Counted from the first letter of the stretch, positions 8,888 through 20,200 are shown. The stretch: DNA of 64,000 bases from Streptomyces hygroscopicus subsp. hygroscopicus (GCF_030269125.1 NZ_BSSM01000001.1:310001-374000); one strand, 5' to 3'. Program-made: numbers and translations. The notes: generated by a model not told the origin, from the sequence alone.

Positions 8888-11800
8888 GTGGACGTCTTCA
8901 AGGTGCACGAGCAGCTGATCGCCGACTACCGGTCCTTCACCACCAGCTCCGTCCTCGTGAAGAACGACCGCATCCAGAACACCGTCGACGAGGCGCTCGT
9001 CCAGGGCGACCAGTGGCCCGACCCGTGGCTGTCGCTCAACCCGAGCTTCGCTCCCGGTGGCACGGTGACCCAGCTCGTGCGGGAGGGGCTGCTGCACCCG
9101 GAGTGCGAGCGGATCTTCCGCGTGGGCAAGGAGAAGGACGGCTCCCTTCAGCAGGGCCGGCCCATCGCCTTCCACCGGCACCAGCGGGACGCCATCGAGG
9201 CCGCCGGCGCCGGCGGCAGCTACGTCCTGACCACGGGCACGGGCTCCGGCAAGAGCCTCGGCTACATCGTGCCGATCGTGAACCAGGTGCTGCGGGCCAA
9301 GCAGGAGGGCACCGCCTCCGGTATCCAGGCGATCATCGTGTATCCGATGAACGCCCTGGCCAACAGTCAGCGGTTCGAGCTGGAGAAGTTCCTGCGTCAC
9401 GGCTACGGGGAGGGCCGGGAGCCGGTCACGTTCGAGCGCTACACCGGGCAGGAGAAGGAGGACGAGCGTGAGCGGATCCTCAAGGAGCTGCCGGACATCC
9501 TGCTGACCAACTACGTGATGCTGGAACTGATGCTCACCCGGCCCCGCGAGCGCAAGGCCCTGATGCGGGCGGCCGAGGGCCTGAAGTTCCTGGTCCTGGA
9601 CGAGCTCCACACCTACCGCGGCCGCCAGGGTGCGGACGTCGCGCTACTCGTGCGCCGGGTCCGTGACGCCTGTGCCGCGCCGGACCTCCAGGTCGTCGGC
9701 ACGTCGGCGACGATGTCCAGCAAGGGCACCCTCCAGGAGCGGCGCCAGGACGTGGCCGACGTCGCGACCACTCTCTTCGCCTCCAAGGTGACGCCGGACC
9801 GCGTGGTGGGCGAGACCCTGGTGCGCGCCACCCGCGACCACGTGCCGAGCGACGCCGAACTGACGGAGCGGATCAAGGCGAACGCGCCCTCGACGGAGTA
9901 CGACGTCCTCAAGGACGACCCGCTCGCCTGCTGGATCGAGACCGAGTTCGGGCTGCGCACGCTCACCGAGGGTCCGGACTCGGGGACGCTCGTCCGGGCC
10001 GAGCCCACGACGGTGGAGAAGGCGGCCCGCGACCTCGCCGAGCGCACCGGCGAGTCGTACGAGGCCTGCGTCGCCGCCATCCGCGACACGCTGCACGCCG
10101 GTTCGCAGGCCAAGGACGACGAGACCGGCCGGCCGCTTTTCGCCTTCCGTCTGCACCAGTTCCTGTCCAAGGGCAGCTCGGTGTACGTGTCTCTGGAGGA
10201 CGAGGAGACCCGGCACATCAGCCGCACCTACCAGCTTCGGGTGCCCGGCGCCAAGGACAAGGTCCTGCTTCCGCTGTCCTTCTGCCGGGAGTGCGGCCAG
10301 GAGTACCTGACCGTCGCCCGCGAGGAACGCAAGGACGGCTCCCTCGCCTTCCGGCCGCGCACCGAGGAGGACGAGGACAACGGCTACCTGTACGTGAGTG
10401 CCGAGCACCCGTGGCCCGACGACACCGGCCGGGCGATCGACGAGCAGCGTTTCCCGGACAGTTGGATCGTGACGGACGACAAGAAGGGCGGCGCCCAGGT
10501 ACTGGCCGACAGCCGGCGCAAGCGGGTGCCGCAGCCGGTGTGGGTCCGGCCCGACGGATCGGTCGTCGACCGCGGGCAGGGCCTGCACGCGGCCTACATC
10601 CCCATGCCGTTCATGTTCTGCCTCAACTGCGGGGTGAGCTACGAGTCCCCGCGCGGCAACGACTTCGGCAAGCTGATGACGATGGACCGCGAGGGCCGCT
10701 CCACGGCGACCTCCCTCATCAGCTCCAGCATCGTGCGCCACCTGAAGGAACTCCCGGCAGACGAGCTCGACGAGGACGCCCGCAAGCTGCTCACCTTCGT
10801 CGACAACCGGCAGGACGCCAGCCTCCAGGCCGGTCACTTCAACGACTTCGTCCTGGTCACCCAGTTGCGGGGCGCCCTCTACCAGGCCATGGTCGAGGCC
10901 GGTGAGGACGGACTGCTGCACGAGGAGCTCGCGCCCGCCGTGGTGGCCAAGCTGGGCCTGCGGCCGCAGAACTACTCCAAGAATCCCAAGGAGGCCTCCC
11001 ATCAGGCGAAGCGCACCCTGCGGGCCCTGACCAAGGTGGTCGAGTACCGGCTGTACCTGGACCTGGAGCGCGGCTGGCGGGTCACCATGCCCAACCTGGA
11101 GCAGACCGGCCTGCTGCGGCTGGAGTACGCGGACCTGCGGGAGATCACCGAGGACGAGGAGCGGTGGACGAAGGCCTGCGGACCGCTGCGGACCGCCGGC
11201 CCCGGCAAGCGCGCGGAGCTCGCCCGGATCTTCTTCGACGAGCTGCGGCGCGTGCGCGCGGTGGACTTCCCCACCTTCGAGCAGGCCGACTTCGACGAGC
11301 TGCGCAAGGTGTCGTACATGCTGAACGACGCCTGGGGGCTGGCCGAGACGGAGCGCACTCCGCCGCCGCCCGGTACCGCGTACGTCCGTCCCGGCCGCCC
11401 CAACCGCGCGCGCACCGAGCTGAACGTCACCGCCCGGGCCGGCTTCGGCCGGTTCCTGCGCAGGCCGGGCCAGTTCCCGGCGCTGGGGCGTCCGCTGGAC
11501 ATGACCGAGACGCAGCAGGTGATCGTCGATCTCGCGGACGTGCTGGCGGAGGCCGGGTTGCTCACCGAGGTACCCACCGGGCGCGGTGAGGAGCCCGGCT
11601 ACCGCATCAACCACACGGCGGTGGTGTGGACGGCCCGCGACGACGAGTTCGGCGCGGTCGACCGGGTGCGCCGGACCTACGGCAAGGACCGCGGCCCGCG
11701 CGTGAACCCGTTCTTCAAGAACCTCTACAAGGAGGTCGCCTCCACGCTCGCCGGCCTGGTCGCCCGGGAGCACACCGCCCAGGTGCCCACGGAGGTCCGC

Positions 11801-14119
11801 GAGGAGCGCGAGGAGGACTTCCGCGACGGCACCAAGCTGCCCCTGCTGTACTGCTCCCCCACCATGGAACTGGGCGTCGACATCGCCAGCCTGAACGCGG
11901 TCGCGATGCGCAACGTCCCGCCGACCCCGGCGAACTACGCGCAGCGCAGCGGCCGTGCCGGCCGGTCCGGCCAGCCCGCGCTGGTCACCACGTACTGCGC
12001 CACGGGCAACAGCCACGACCAGTACTACTTCCGCCGGTCCAACCAGATGGTGGCGGGCGCCGTCGCCCCGCCCCGGCTGGACCTCGCCAACGAGGACCTG
12101 GTCCGCTCGCACGTCCACGCCATCTGGCTCGCCGAGACGGGTCTGGAGCTGGGCAAGCGCATCCCGCACATCCTGGACGCGGCCGGTGAGGCACCTTCGC
12201 TGCGGCTGTTCCCGCACGTGCTCGAGCAGATCCAGGACCCCGCCGCCCAGCGGCGTGCGCTGCGCCGGGCCACCGCGGTCCTCAAGGAGTCGGCGGACCG
12301 CCTCTCCGACACCTCGTGGTGGGACGAACAGTGGCTGGAGCGGACCGTCGACAAGGCGCCGGGGAGGTTCAGGAAGGCGCTGGGCCGCTGGGAGGAGCTG
12401 TTCCGCAAGGCGCTGAAGGAGCGGGAGGTCCAGCACCGGCGCATCCTCGACAACACCCTGAACAAGGACGCCTCCGCCCAGGCCGAGCGCCGCCGGCACC
12501 AGGCGGAGACCCAGCTCAAGCTGCTGAAGAACGAGGAGACCGGCGGCAACAGCCCGCTGTCGGACTTCACGCCGTACCGCTACCTGGCCTCCGAGGGGTT
12601 CCTTCCGGGCTACTCCTTCCCCCGGCTGCCGCTGGCCGCGTTCATCCCCGGCACGGGCCGGGCCGCGCGCGGCGGGCGGGACGGCGACTACCTCCAGCGT
12701 TCCCGCTTCATCGCGATCCGCGAGTTCGGTCCGGGCGCCTTCATCTACCACGAGGGCAGCCGGTTCCAGGTGGACCGCGTCCAGCTTCCGACCAGCGCCG
12801 CGGGGGACCTGCAGACCGAGGAGGCCAAGGTGTGCGAGCGCTGCGGCTACCTGCACGTCGGCGAACAGCTCGAGAACACCTGCGACTCCTGCGGCTCCGA
12901 GCTGACGGAGTCCCGGTACAATCTGCTCCAGCTGCGCACGGTCTTCACCAGGCGCCGGGACCGGATCTCCTCCGACGAGGAGGAGCGGCAGCGCACCGGC
13001 TACGTCGTCGAGGTGTCGTACAAGTTCAACAAGCACGGCGAGCGCGACGGTTCCCTGAACGCGGCCGCCCGCGACGCCGACGGCGCCTCGCTCGCCGCGC
13101 TGACCTACGGCGACAGCGCGACGGTCCGCCTCACCAACCTCGGCTACCGCCGCAGCAGGCAGCGTTCCGGCTTCTGGCTGGACCCGGTCGAGGGCAAGTG
13201 GCTGGACGCCAAGAAGGACCAGGACAAGCCGGGCAAGCAGACCTCCGAGGAGCAGGAGGGCCTGGAGAGCGCGGAGAAGGCCGACCGCAAGGTTCCGGTG
13301 GTCCCCTATGTTCAGGACACCCGCAACATCCTGGTGCTCCAGCTCGCCGAGAAGGTCGCCCCGGACGTGGCGGTGACCCTCCAGTACGCGCTGGAGCGGG
13401 GCATCGAGGCCGAGTTCCAGCTCGAGGACGGCGAGTTGGACACCGAGCAGTTGCCGCCCTACGACGGTCCGCGCGACCGCGTCCTGTTCATCGAGAGCGC
13501 CGAGGGCGGCGCCGGTGTGCTGCGCCGTCTCCAGGCCGAGCCGGACGCCCTGCGCCGTGCCGCCGCCCGCGCTCTGGAGATCGCCCACTTCCACGCGGAC
13601 GGCACCGACAAGGGCGGCCCGGAGGGCGGCCCCGCCTGCGAGATGGGCTGCTACGACTGCCTGCTGTCGTTCGGCAACCAGCGCGACCACCAGGTCATCG
13701 ACCGCAAGCTGGTGCGGGACCTGCTGCTGCGCTTCGCCGGCGCCCGAGTCGCCGGAACCGTCCCCGGCGTCTCCCGCGACGAGCACGCGCAGGCGCTGCT
13801 GGACGGCGCCGACAGCACGCTGGAGCAGCGGTTCGTGGCGTTCCTGACCCGCAACGGGCTGCGGCTGCCGGACAAGCAGCAGTACTTCGTCTCCAGCGCC
13901 CTGTCCCGCCCGGACTTCGTGTACGAGACGAAGGTGGGCCCGGTCGCGGTCTTCATCGACGGCCCGCACCACGACTCGGAGGTGCAGGCGCAGCGCGACG
14001 AGGACGCGCAGGAGCGGCTGTACGACGACGGGTGGGAGGTCATCCGCTTCCGCCACGACGACGACTGGTCCGAGATCGCCCGCAGGTACGGCTCGGTGTT
14101 CGGCGCCGGAGACGACTGA
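8888..14119 (+). CDS. DruE/MrfA-like DEAD-box helicase with DUF1998-type cysteine motif and C-terminal Vsr/DUF559-like nuclease
   Basis: About 1743 residues. Domains in order: DEAD-type ATPase (TTGTGSGKS near residue 115, LDELH near 238), two small zinc clusters (FCRECGQEY near 466, CLNCGVSYE near 578), helicase C domain with YAQRSGRAGRSG (about 1018), another zinc ribbon (CERCGY...CDSCGSEL, about 1316), a DUF1998-like motif CEMGCYDCLLSF (about 1584), and a terminal Vsr/DUF559-like endonuclease (RPDFVY, FIDGPHHDSE, GWEVIRFRHDD; about 1647-1738). The architecture resembles Druantia DruE and the DISARM DrmA/DrmB parts in one chain. GTG 8888 is preferred over the TTG 72 bases upstream because GAGTGAGGG precedes it and the family-like MDVF start follows. 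First gene of an apparent four-gene operon. Confidence 0.85.
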   Translation: MDVFKVHEQLIADYRSFTTSSVLVKNDRIQNTVDEALVQGDQWPDPWLSLNPSFAPGGTVTQLVREGLLHPECERIFRVGKEKDGSLQQGRPIAFHRHQRDAIEAAGAGGSYVLTTGTGSGKSLGYIVPIVNQVLRAKQEGTASGIQAIIVYPMNALANSQRFELEKFLRHGYGEGREPVTFERYTGQEKEDERERILKELPDILLTNYVMLELMLTRPRERKALMRAAEGLKFLVLDELHTYRGRQGADVALLVRRVRDACAAPDLQVVGTSATMSSKGTLQERRQDVADVATTLFASKVTPDRVVGETLVRATRDHVPSDAELTERIKANAPSTEYDVLKDDPLACWIETEFGLRTLTEGPDSGTLVRAEPTTVEKAARDLAERTGESYEACVAAIRDTLHAGSQAKDDETGRPLFAFRLHQFLSKGSSVYVSLEDEETRHISRTYQLRVPGAKDKVLLPLSFCRECGQEYLTVAREERKDGSLAFRPRTEEDEDNGYLYVSAEHPWPDDTGRAIDEQRFPDSWIVTDDKKGGAQVLADSRRKRVPQPVWVRPDGSVVDRGQGLHAAYIPMPFMFCLNCGVSYESPRGNDFGKLMTMDREGRSTATSLISSSIVRHLKELPADELDEDARKLLTFVDNRQDASLQAGHFNDFVLVTQLRGALYQAMVEAGEDGLLHEELAPAVVAKLGLRPQNYSKNPKEASHQAKRTLRALTKVVEYRLYLDLERGWRVTMPNLEQTGLLRLEYADLREITEDEERWTKACGPLRTAGPGKRAELARIFFDELRRVRAVDFPTFEQADFDELRKVSYMLNDAWGLAETERTPPPPGTAYVRPGRPNRARTELNVTARAGFGRFLRRPGQFPALGRPLDMTETQQVIVDLADVLAEAGLLTEVPTGRGEEPGYRINHTAVVWTARDDEFGAVDRVRRTYGKDRGPRVNPFFKNLYKEVASTLAGLVAREHTAQVPTEVREEREEDFRDGTKLPLLYCSPTMELGVDIASLNAVAMRNVPPTPANYAQRSGRAGRSGQPALVTTYCATGNSHDQYYFRRSNQMVAGAVAPPRLDLANEDLVRSHVHAIWLAETGLELGKRIPHILDAAGEAPSLRLFPHVLEQIQDPAAQRRALRRATAVLKESADRLSDTSWWDEQWLERTVDKAPGRFRKALGRWEELFRKALKEREVQHRRILDNTLNKDASAQAERRRHQAETQLKLLKNEETGGNSPLSDFTPYRYLASEGFLPGYSFPRLPLAAFIPGTGRAARGGRDGDYLQRSRFIAIREFGPGAFIYHEGSRFQVDRVQLPTSAAGDLQTEEAKVCERCGYLHVGEQLENTCDSCGSELTESRYNLLQLRTVFTRRRDRISSDEEERQRTGYVVEVSYKFNKHGERDGSLNAAARDADGASLAALTYGDSATVRLTNLGYRRSRQRSGFWLDPVEGKWLDAKKDQDKPGKQTSEEQEGLESAEKADRKVPVVPYVQDTRNILVLQLAEKVAPDVAVTLQYALERGIEAEFQLEDGELDTEQLPPYDGPRDRVLFIESAEGGAGVLRRLQAEPDALRRAAARALEIAHFHADGTDKGGPEGGPACEMGCYDCLLSFGNQRDHQVIDRKLVRDLLLRFAGARVAGTVPGVSRDEHAQALLDGADSTLEQRFVAFLTRNGLRLPDKQQYFVSSALSRPDFVYETKVGPVAVFIDGPHHDSEVQAQRDEDAQERLYDDGWEVIRFRHDDDWSEIARRYGSVFGAGDD

Positions 14120-14169
14120 CCGCGCCCCTCACTCCTCTTCTTCGTACGTCTCTTCCGAAAGGTCCGCCG

Positions 14170-17100
14170 ATGACGCCGCCCACCACCGCCGCTCCCGCCC
14201 GGGACGGCAGCCGGGAGTTCGCGGTCGGTTCGCTCGTGCACGCGCGCGGCCGCGAGTGGGTCGTCCTGCCCGACTCCACCCCCGAGTTGCTCGTCCTGCG
14301 CCCGCTGGGCGGCACGGACGACGACATCGCCGGGGTGCTGCCCGCCCTGGAGGAGGTCGAACACGCCCGCTTCGCCCCGCCGAGCGCCTCCGACCTGGGC
14401 GACCAGGCGGCGGCCGGGCTGCTGCGCAGCGCCCTGCGCATCGGCTTCCGCTCCAGCGCCGGGCCGTTCCGCTCGCTGGCCGGCATCTCCGTGGAACCGC
14501 GCCCGTACCAGCTCGTACCGCTGCTGATGGCACTGCGCCAGGAGACGGTGCGGCTGCTGATCGCCGACGACGTCGGCATCGGCAAGACCGTCGAGTCCGG
14601 TCTGATCGCGGCCGAGCTGCTGGCGCAGGGTGATGCCCGCGGCCTGGTGGTGCTGTGCAGTCCGGCGCTGGCCGAGCAGTGGCGGGCGGAGCTGCGCGGG
14701 AAGTTCGGCATCGACGCCGAGCTGGTCCTGGCGTCGACGATCGGGCGGCTGGAGCGGAGCCGCCTGTACGGCCAGTCGGTGTTCCGCACCGACCGCAACT
14801 ACGTCGTGTCGACCGACTTCATCAAGTCCCCCCGCCACCGGGACGACTTCATCAAGAACTGCCCCGACCTGGTCATCGTCGACGAGGCGCACACGTGCGT
14901 CGCGGACACCGGCCAGGGCGGCGCCCGGCAGCAGCGCCAGCAGCGGTACACCCTGCTGCGCGCGCTCGCCGACGACCCGAACCGCCACCTGCTGCTGGTG
15001 ACGGCGACCCCGCACAGCGGCAAGGAGGAGCCCTTCCGTAATCTGCTGGGGCTGCTGGACGAGCGGCTGGAGACGCTCAGCCTGGACCGGCAGGCGGGCC
15101 GCGACCTGCTCGCGCAGCACTTCGTGCAGCGCCGCCGCGCCGACATCCGGGACGACTTCCGCGAGGACGCCAACTTCCCCAGCGACCGGAAGTCCCGGGA
15201 GGACGACTACACCCTGCACCCCGAATACCGTCGCTTGCTGGAGGAGGTGCTCTCCTACGCCCGGGAGACCGTCCGCAGCGCCGACGGCGCGCTCCAGCAG
15301 CGCATCCGCTGGTGGTCGGCGCTCGCCCTGCTGCGCGCCCTGGGCTCCTCCCCGGCCGCAGTGCGCAAGACCCTCCACACGCGGGCCGGCGTGCAGGACG
15401 CCGACTCGGTGACCGAGGCGGACGCCATCGGCAGCCGGACGGTCACCGACCCGGCCGACGACGAGGCGGCGGAGTCCGCGGACGCCGTCCCCGGCGCGCT
15501 GCTCGCCCCCGGCACGGCCGCCCCGGACGCGATGGCCCTCGACGAGGAGGACAGGGCCCGGCTGCTGGCCATGGCGGAGAGGGCCGAGGCGCTCAAGGGT
15601 CCCGCGAAGGACCGCAAGCTGAAGCAGCTCATCGACACGGTGAGGGAGCTGCTGGACGAGGGCTACAATCCGATCGTCTTCTGCCGTTTCATCTCCACCG
15701 CCGAGTACGTCAAGGAGCACCTCGACGCGGCCCTCAACAAGGGCGGGAAGAGCAGGAAGGGCGCGTCCGGGAAGAAGGCGTACGCCGTCGAGGCGGTCAC
15801 CGGCGAGCTCTCGCCCGACCAGCGCATCGCCCGCATCGCCGCGCTGACGGAGGAGGACGAGGACGGCGAGGCGCCCCCGGAACGCCGCGTCCTGGTCGCC
15901 ACCGACTGCCTCTCCGAGGGCGTGAACCTCCAGGAGAGCTTCGACGCGGTCGTCCACTACGACCTCGCCTGGAACCCGACCCGGCACGAGCAGCGGGAGG
16001 GCCGCGTCGACCGCTTCGGGCAGCGCCGGGACGTCGTCAAGGCGGTCACTCTGTACGGCTCGGACAACGCGATCGACGGCATCGTGCTGGACGTCCTGCT
16101 GCGCAAGCACGCCCGGATCCGCAAGGCGACCGGCATCTCGGTGCCGGTGCCTGACTCCTCCGAGAACGTGATGCAGGCGGTGCTGGAGGGCCTGATCCTG
16201 CGCGGTGAGCGCCCGCAGTACGAGCAAGAGGGCCTGTTCGCGGTGGAGTCGCCGGCCGGCCGGCAGACGGCCGAGCTGCACGAGGCGTGGCAGAGCGCCG
16301 CCGAGCGGGAGAAGGCCTCGCGCTCCCGGTACGCGCAGAACGCGATCAAGCGCGACGAGGTGGCGCAGGAGGTCGCCGAGGTGCGGGCCTCCCTGGGCAC
16401 CGGCGAGGAGGTGCGCCGCTTCGCCCATCACGCCCTCACGGCCCTGCGCGGCGTCCCCGGCACCCTGCCCGGCGAGCCGGACGGCTTCACGATGAACTCC
16501 GAGGCGCTTCCGGCTCCCCTGCGGGACGCCTTCACCACGCTCCTGGGCCCGCGCCACCCCCGCCCGGTGGCCTTCCACGACGCCCCGACCGCCCCGCGCG
16601 GCGAGGTGGCCCTGACCCGCACCGACCCGGTGGTCGCGTCGGTGGCCCGCTTCGTGCTCGACGCGGCGCTGGACGACCGGATGGACCAGTGGCAGCGGCC
16701 CGCCCGCCGCTGCGGAGTGGTCCGTACGACGGCCGTGGCCAAGCGCACCACGCTGCTCCTGGTCCGCTACCGCTTCCAGCTCTCGCTGCCCGGCCGGGAC
16801 GGCGTGCTCCGGCAGCAACTCGCCGAGGACGCCCGCCTGCTGGCCTTCCGGGGGTCGGCGGCGAACCCCGACTGGCTGCCGGAGGACGAAGCGATCGCCC
16901 TGCTGGAGGCCCGGGCCGCCCAGAACACCGACCGCGCCTTCGCCCAGGAGCGCATCGAGGGCGTCCTCGGCTCCCTGGAGTCGCTGATGCCGACGCTGGA
17001 GGAGCGCGGCGAACAGCTCGCGGCGCGCCTCCTCGACTCCCACCGCCGGGTGCGCGGCGCCTTCCGCGACGTGCGCGGCGCGACCGGGCCGGCCCGCCGG

Positions 17101-17205
17101 GGCCTGCGCGTGGACGTCCAGGGCCGCCCCGACGTCCTCGGCGTGTACCACTACCTCCCGGTCCCCGTCCTCGACGGCACGACCACGAACGGGGAAGCCC
17201 GCTGA
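14170..17205 (+). CDS. drmD-like: SNF2-family helicase, DrmD-like
   Basis: About 1011 residues. A conserved N-terminal segment carries a typical pre-helicase motif (RPYQLVPLLMAL). Next come Walker A DDVGIGKTVE (about 134), DEAH box VIVDEAHTCV (about 236) and TATPHSGK. The C-terminal half has LVATDCLSEGVNLQ and the SNF2 motif VI HEQREGRVDRFGQ (about 600). Size, motif set and the adenine methylase immediately downstream match DrmD of class 1 DISARM. It starts 50 bases after the helicase-nuclease and overlaps the methylase start by one base (TGATG), so the three are almost certainly co-transcribed. Presumed DNA translocase controlling access of the nuclease or methylase to DNA; ATPase activity is expected from intact motifs. 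Confidence 0.85.
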   Translation: MTPPTTAAPARDGSREFAVGSLVHARGREWVVLPDSTPELLVLRPLGGTDDDIAGVLPALEEVEHARFAPPSASDLGDQAAAGLLRSALRIGFRSSAGPFRSLAGISVEPRPYQLVPLLMALRQETVRLLIADDVGIGKTVESGLIAAELLAQGDARGLVVLCSPALAEQWRAELRGKFGIDAELVLASTIGRLERSRLYGQSVFRTDRNYVVSTDFIKSPRHRDDFIKNCPDLVIVDEAHTCVADTGQGGARQQRQQRYTLLRALADDPNRHLLLVTATPHSGKEEPFRNLLGLLDERLETLSLDRQAGRDLLAQHFVQRRRADIRDDFREDANFPSDRKSREDDYTLHPEYRRLLEEVLSYARETVRSADGALQQRIRWWSALALLRALGSSPAAVRKTLHTRAGVQDADSVTEADAIGSRTVTDPADDEAAESADAVPGALLAPGTAAPDAMALDEEDRARLLAMAERAEALKGPAKDRKLKQLIDTVRELLDEGYNPIVFCRFISTAEYVKEHLDAALNKGGKSRKGASGKKAYAVEAVTGELSPDQRIARIAALTEEDEDGEAPPERRVLVATDCLSEGVNLQESFDAVVHYDLAWNPTRHEQREGRVDRFGQRRDVVKAVTLYGSDNAIDGIVLDVLLRKHARIRKATGISVPVPDSSENVMQAVLEGLILRGERPQYEQEGLFAVESPAGRQTAELHEAWQSAAEREKASRSRYAQNAIKRDEVAQEVAEVRASLGTGEEVRRFAHHALTALRGVPGTLPGEPDGFTMNSEALPAPLRDAFTTLLGPRHPRPVAFHDAPTAPRGEVALTRTDPVVASVARFVLDAALDDRMDQWQRPARRCGVVRTTAVAKRTTLLLVRYRFQLSLPGRDGVLRQQLAEDARLLAFRGSAANPDWLPEDEAIALLEARAAQNTDRAFAQERIEGVLGSLESLMPTLEERGEQLAARLLDSHRRVRGAFRDVRGATGPARRGLRVDVQGRPDVLGVYHYLPVPVLDGTTTNGEAR

Positions 17206-20200
17206 TGAGCCTCGCGAAGACCATCGTCACCGACTCCGTCCTCACCGTGGGCGGCCTGCTGCCGCCGGACATGCTGACCCGTGTCCGCGACGGCAAGGAT
17301 GTGCCGGGCGCCCAGCCGAAGGACTACGGTCTGTTCGCGGCCAACGACACGGTCCGGGACGCGGCCGAGCGCTCCTGGGCGTACCTGAAGGGCGTGTGGA
17401 CGGCCTACCGGGACTCCCTCGCCAAGGACGGGGCCCTGGACAACGAGGGCATCCCGGCGGTCGGCGTGACCGTCGAGCGCTGGCTGCTGCCCCTGTTCGA
17501 GCAGCTCGGCTACGGCCGCCTGCCCGACGCCCCGGCCGGGGGCCTGCCGTCGGCGGACGGCGAGAAGCGGTTCCCGGTCAGCCACGCCTGGCAGTCCGCG
17601 CCGGTCCACCTGACCGGCTGGAACGTCGACCTGGACCATAGGTCCCCCACCCTTCCCGGCCCTGCCCCGCAGTCACTGCTCCAGGAATACCTGAACCGCA
17701 GCGGCGCGGACACCCTGTGGGGCCTGCTGTCCAACGGCCGGCTGCTGCGCCTGCTGCGCGACTCGACGTCTATGGTCGGCTCGGCGTACGTCGAGTTCGA
17801 CGTCGAGGCGATCTTCGAGGGCGACCGCTTCGCCGACTTCCTGCTGCTGTGGCGCCTGACGCACCGTTCCCGCTTCGAGGCACACGGCGACGGCGGCGCG
17901 GCCGGCTGCTGGCTGGAGCGGTGGCGCACGGAGGCGATCGCCAGCGGCACCCGCGCCATGGAGCAGCTCCGCAAGGGCGTGGAGAAGGCCCTGGTGATCC
18001 TGGGCACCGGCTTCATCCAGCATCGGGACAACGCGGACTTCCGGCGGCGGCTGGACGAGTCCGAGGTGACGGTCCGCGCCATGCACCCGGCGCTCCTCAA
18101 CCTGGTCTACCGCCTGCTGTTCCTTTTCGTCGCCGAGGACCGGAGCCTGCTGATCCCGCCGGACGCCCCCGACGACGCCCGCGAACGCTACGAGAAGTAC
18201 TTCTCCACCGCCCGCCTGCGCCGCACCGCCATCCGCCGCACCGGCGGCCCGCACGGCGACCAGTGGCACGCGCTGCGCCTGGTCCTGGAGGGCCTGGGCC
18301 GGGAGGGCGGCCGGCCCGAGATCGGCCTGCCCGGCCTGGGCGGCCTGTTCGAGCGCTCGGCGGCGGACGCCGTCCTGGACGGCCTGGAGCTGCCGAACGA
18401 GGCGCTGTTCACGGCCGTGCGGGCCCTGTCCGTGGTGATCGACCCCAAGCTGAACCGTCCGCGCCGGGTGGACTACCGCCACCTGGGCGCGGAGGAGCTG
18501 GGCTCCATCTACGAGTCGCTGCTGGAGCTGGTCCCCCGCTTCAACCCGGCGGTCAACTCCTTCGAGCTGCGCACCCTCGCGGGCAACGAGCGCAAGACGA
18601 CCGGCTCGTACTACACGCCGTCGTCGCTGATCGACTGCCTGCTCGACTCGGCCCTGGACCCGGTGATAGACGACGCCGTCAAGTCGGGCGCGACCCGGGA
18701 GGAGCAGGAGGCCGCGCTGCTGCGGCTGACGATCTGCGACCCGGCCTGCGGTTCGGGCCACTTCCTGGTGGCGGCGGCCCGCCGGATCGCCAAGCGGCTG
18801 GCCGCGGTGCGCACGGACTCGCCCGAGCCGAGCGCGGAGGCGACCCGCACGGCGCTGCGGGACGTCATTGGCCGGTGCATCTACGGCGTCGACCTCAACG
18901 AGATGGCCGTGGAACTGGCCAAGGTGTCGCTGTGGATCGAGTCCCTGGAGCCGGGCAAGCCGCTCAGCTTCCTGGACTCCCACATCAAGCACGGCAACGG
19001 CCTGGTGGGCGCCACGCCGAAGCTGCTGGCCGAGGGCCTCCCCGACGACGCCTTCAAGGTGATCGAGGGCGACGACAAGAAGTGGGTCGCCGCGCTGAAG
19101 AAGCGCAACAAGGCCGAGCGGGACGCCTGGAAGGCCCGCCTGGCCGGCGTCCACCAGGGCGAGCTGTTCGGGTCGGCGACGGCGCTGGCGTCCTCCAACA
19201 CGAAGCTGGCGCGCGCCGCGGCGGACATCACGGCGGCGCGGAACGACAAGCTGGAGTACGTCCACGAGCAGCGGGACGCGTACGTGGCGCTGACCCGCGA
19301 CCCCGACTCGGACTACGTACGGGAGCGGGAACTGGCCGATGCGTGGTGCGCCGCGTTCGTCTGGGAGAAGACCCCGGAGGCCGCTCCGCCGCCGCTGACG
19401 CTGGAAGGGCTGCTGAGCCTGCGGGCGGACGGCTGGAAGAAGCTGCCGGAGGGGACGAAGGAGGCGGTCGCCCGGCTGCGGAGCGAGTACCGGTTCTTCC
19501 ACTGGCACCTCGAGTTCCCCGAGGTGTACTCGGTACCCGAGGACACGGACGCCCTGGCGGCGGGCGTGGACGAGCGGACCCGGTGGGGCGGGGGCTTCAG
19601 TTGTGTGCTGGGGAATCCGCCGTGGGAGCGGGTCAAGCTCCAGGAGCAGGAGTTCTTCGCCACCCGCAGCGAGAAGATCGCCACGGCGCCGAACAAGGCG
19701 GCCCGGGAGCGGCTGATCAAGGCACTGGCGACGAGCGAGGAACCGGCGGAGCGGACCCTTCTGACGGACTTCGCCGAGGCCAAGCGCCAGTCGGAGGGCG
19801 TGAGCCACCTGCTGCGCGACTCCGGCCGCTTCCCGCTCGCCGGCCGGGGCGACGTCAACACGTACGCGGTGTTCGCCGAGGCGGCGTCCCTCGGCATCGC
19901 CCCGCAGGGCCGCTTCGGGCTGGTCCTGCCGACGGGCATCGCCACGGACGCGACGACGGCGCCGTTCTTCTCGGACCTGGTACGCAGCGCACGGCTGGCG
20001 TCCTTCCTGGACTTCGAGAACGAGGCGTTCCTGCTGAGCCGGGCGGTGGACCACCGGGTCCGCTTCTGCCTGCTGACGGTCGCGGGCCGCGAGGAACGGG
20101 TGCGGGAGGCTTCGTTCGCCTTCGGCACGCGCTACATGGAGGACCTGCCGAGCCGCCGCTTCGCGATGCCGCCGGAGGAGATCCTGCTGGTCAACCCCAA

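Noticed and set aside
9644..14056. Very long antisense ORF opposite the DruE-like gene
   Set aside because: Open only because of GC-rich codon bias; no recognisable domains, and composition is that of a reverse-frame shadow.
12316..14169. N-terminal extension of the SNF2-like ORF overlapping the helicase gene
   Set aside because: Arg/Gly-rich shadow of the upstream gene; the real start at 14170 has a ribosome binding site and the family-like N-terminus.
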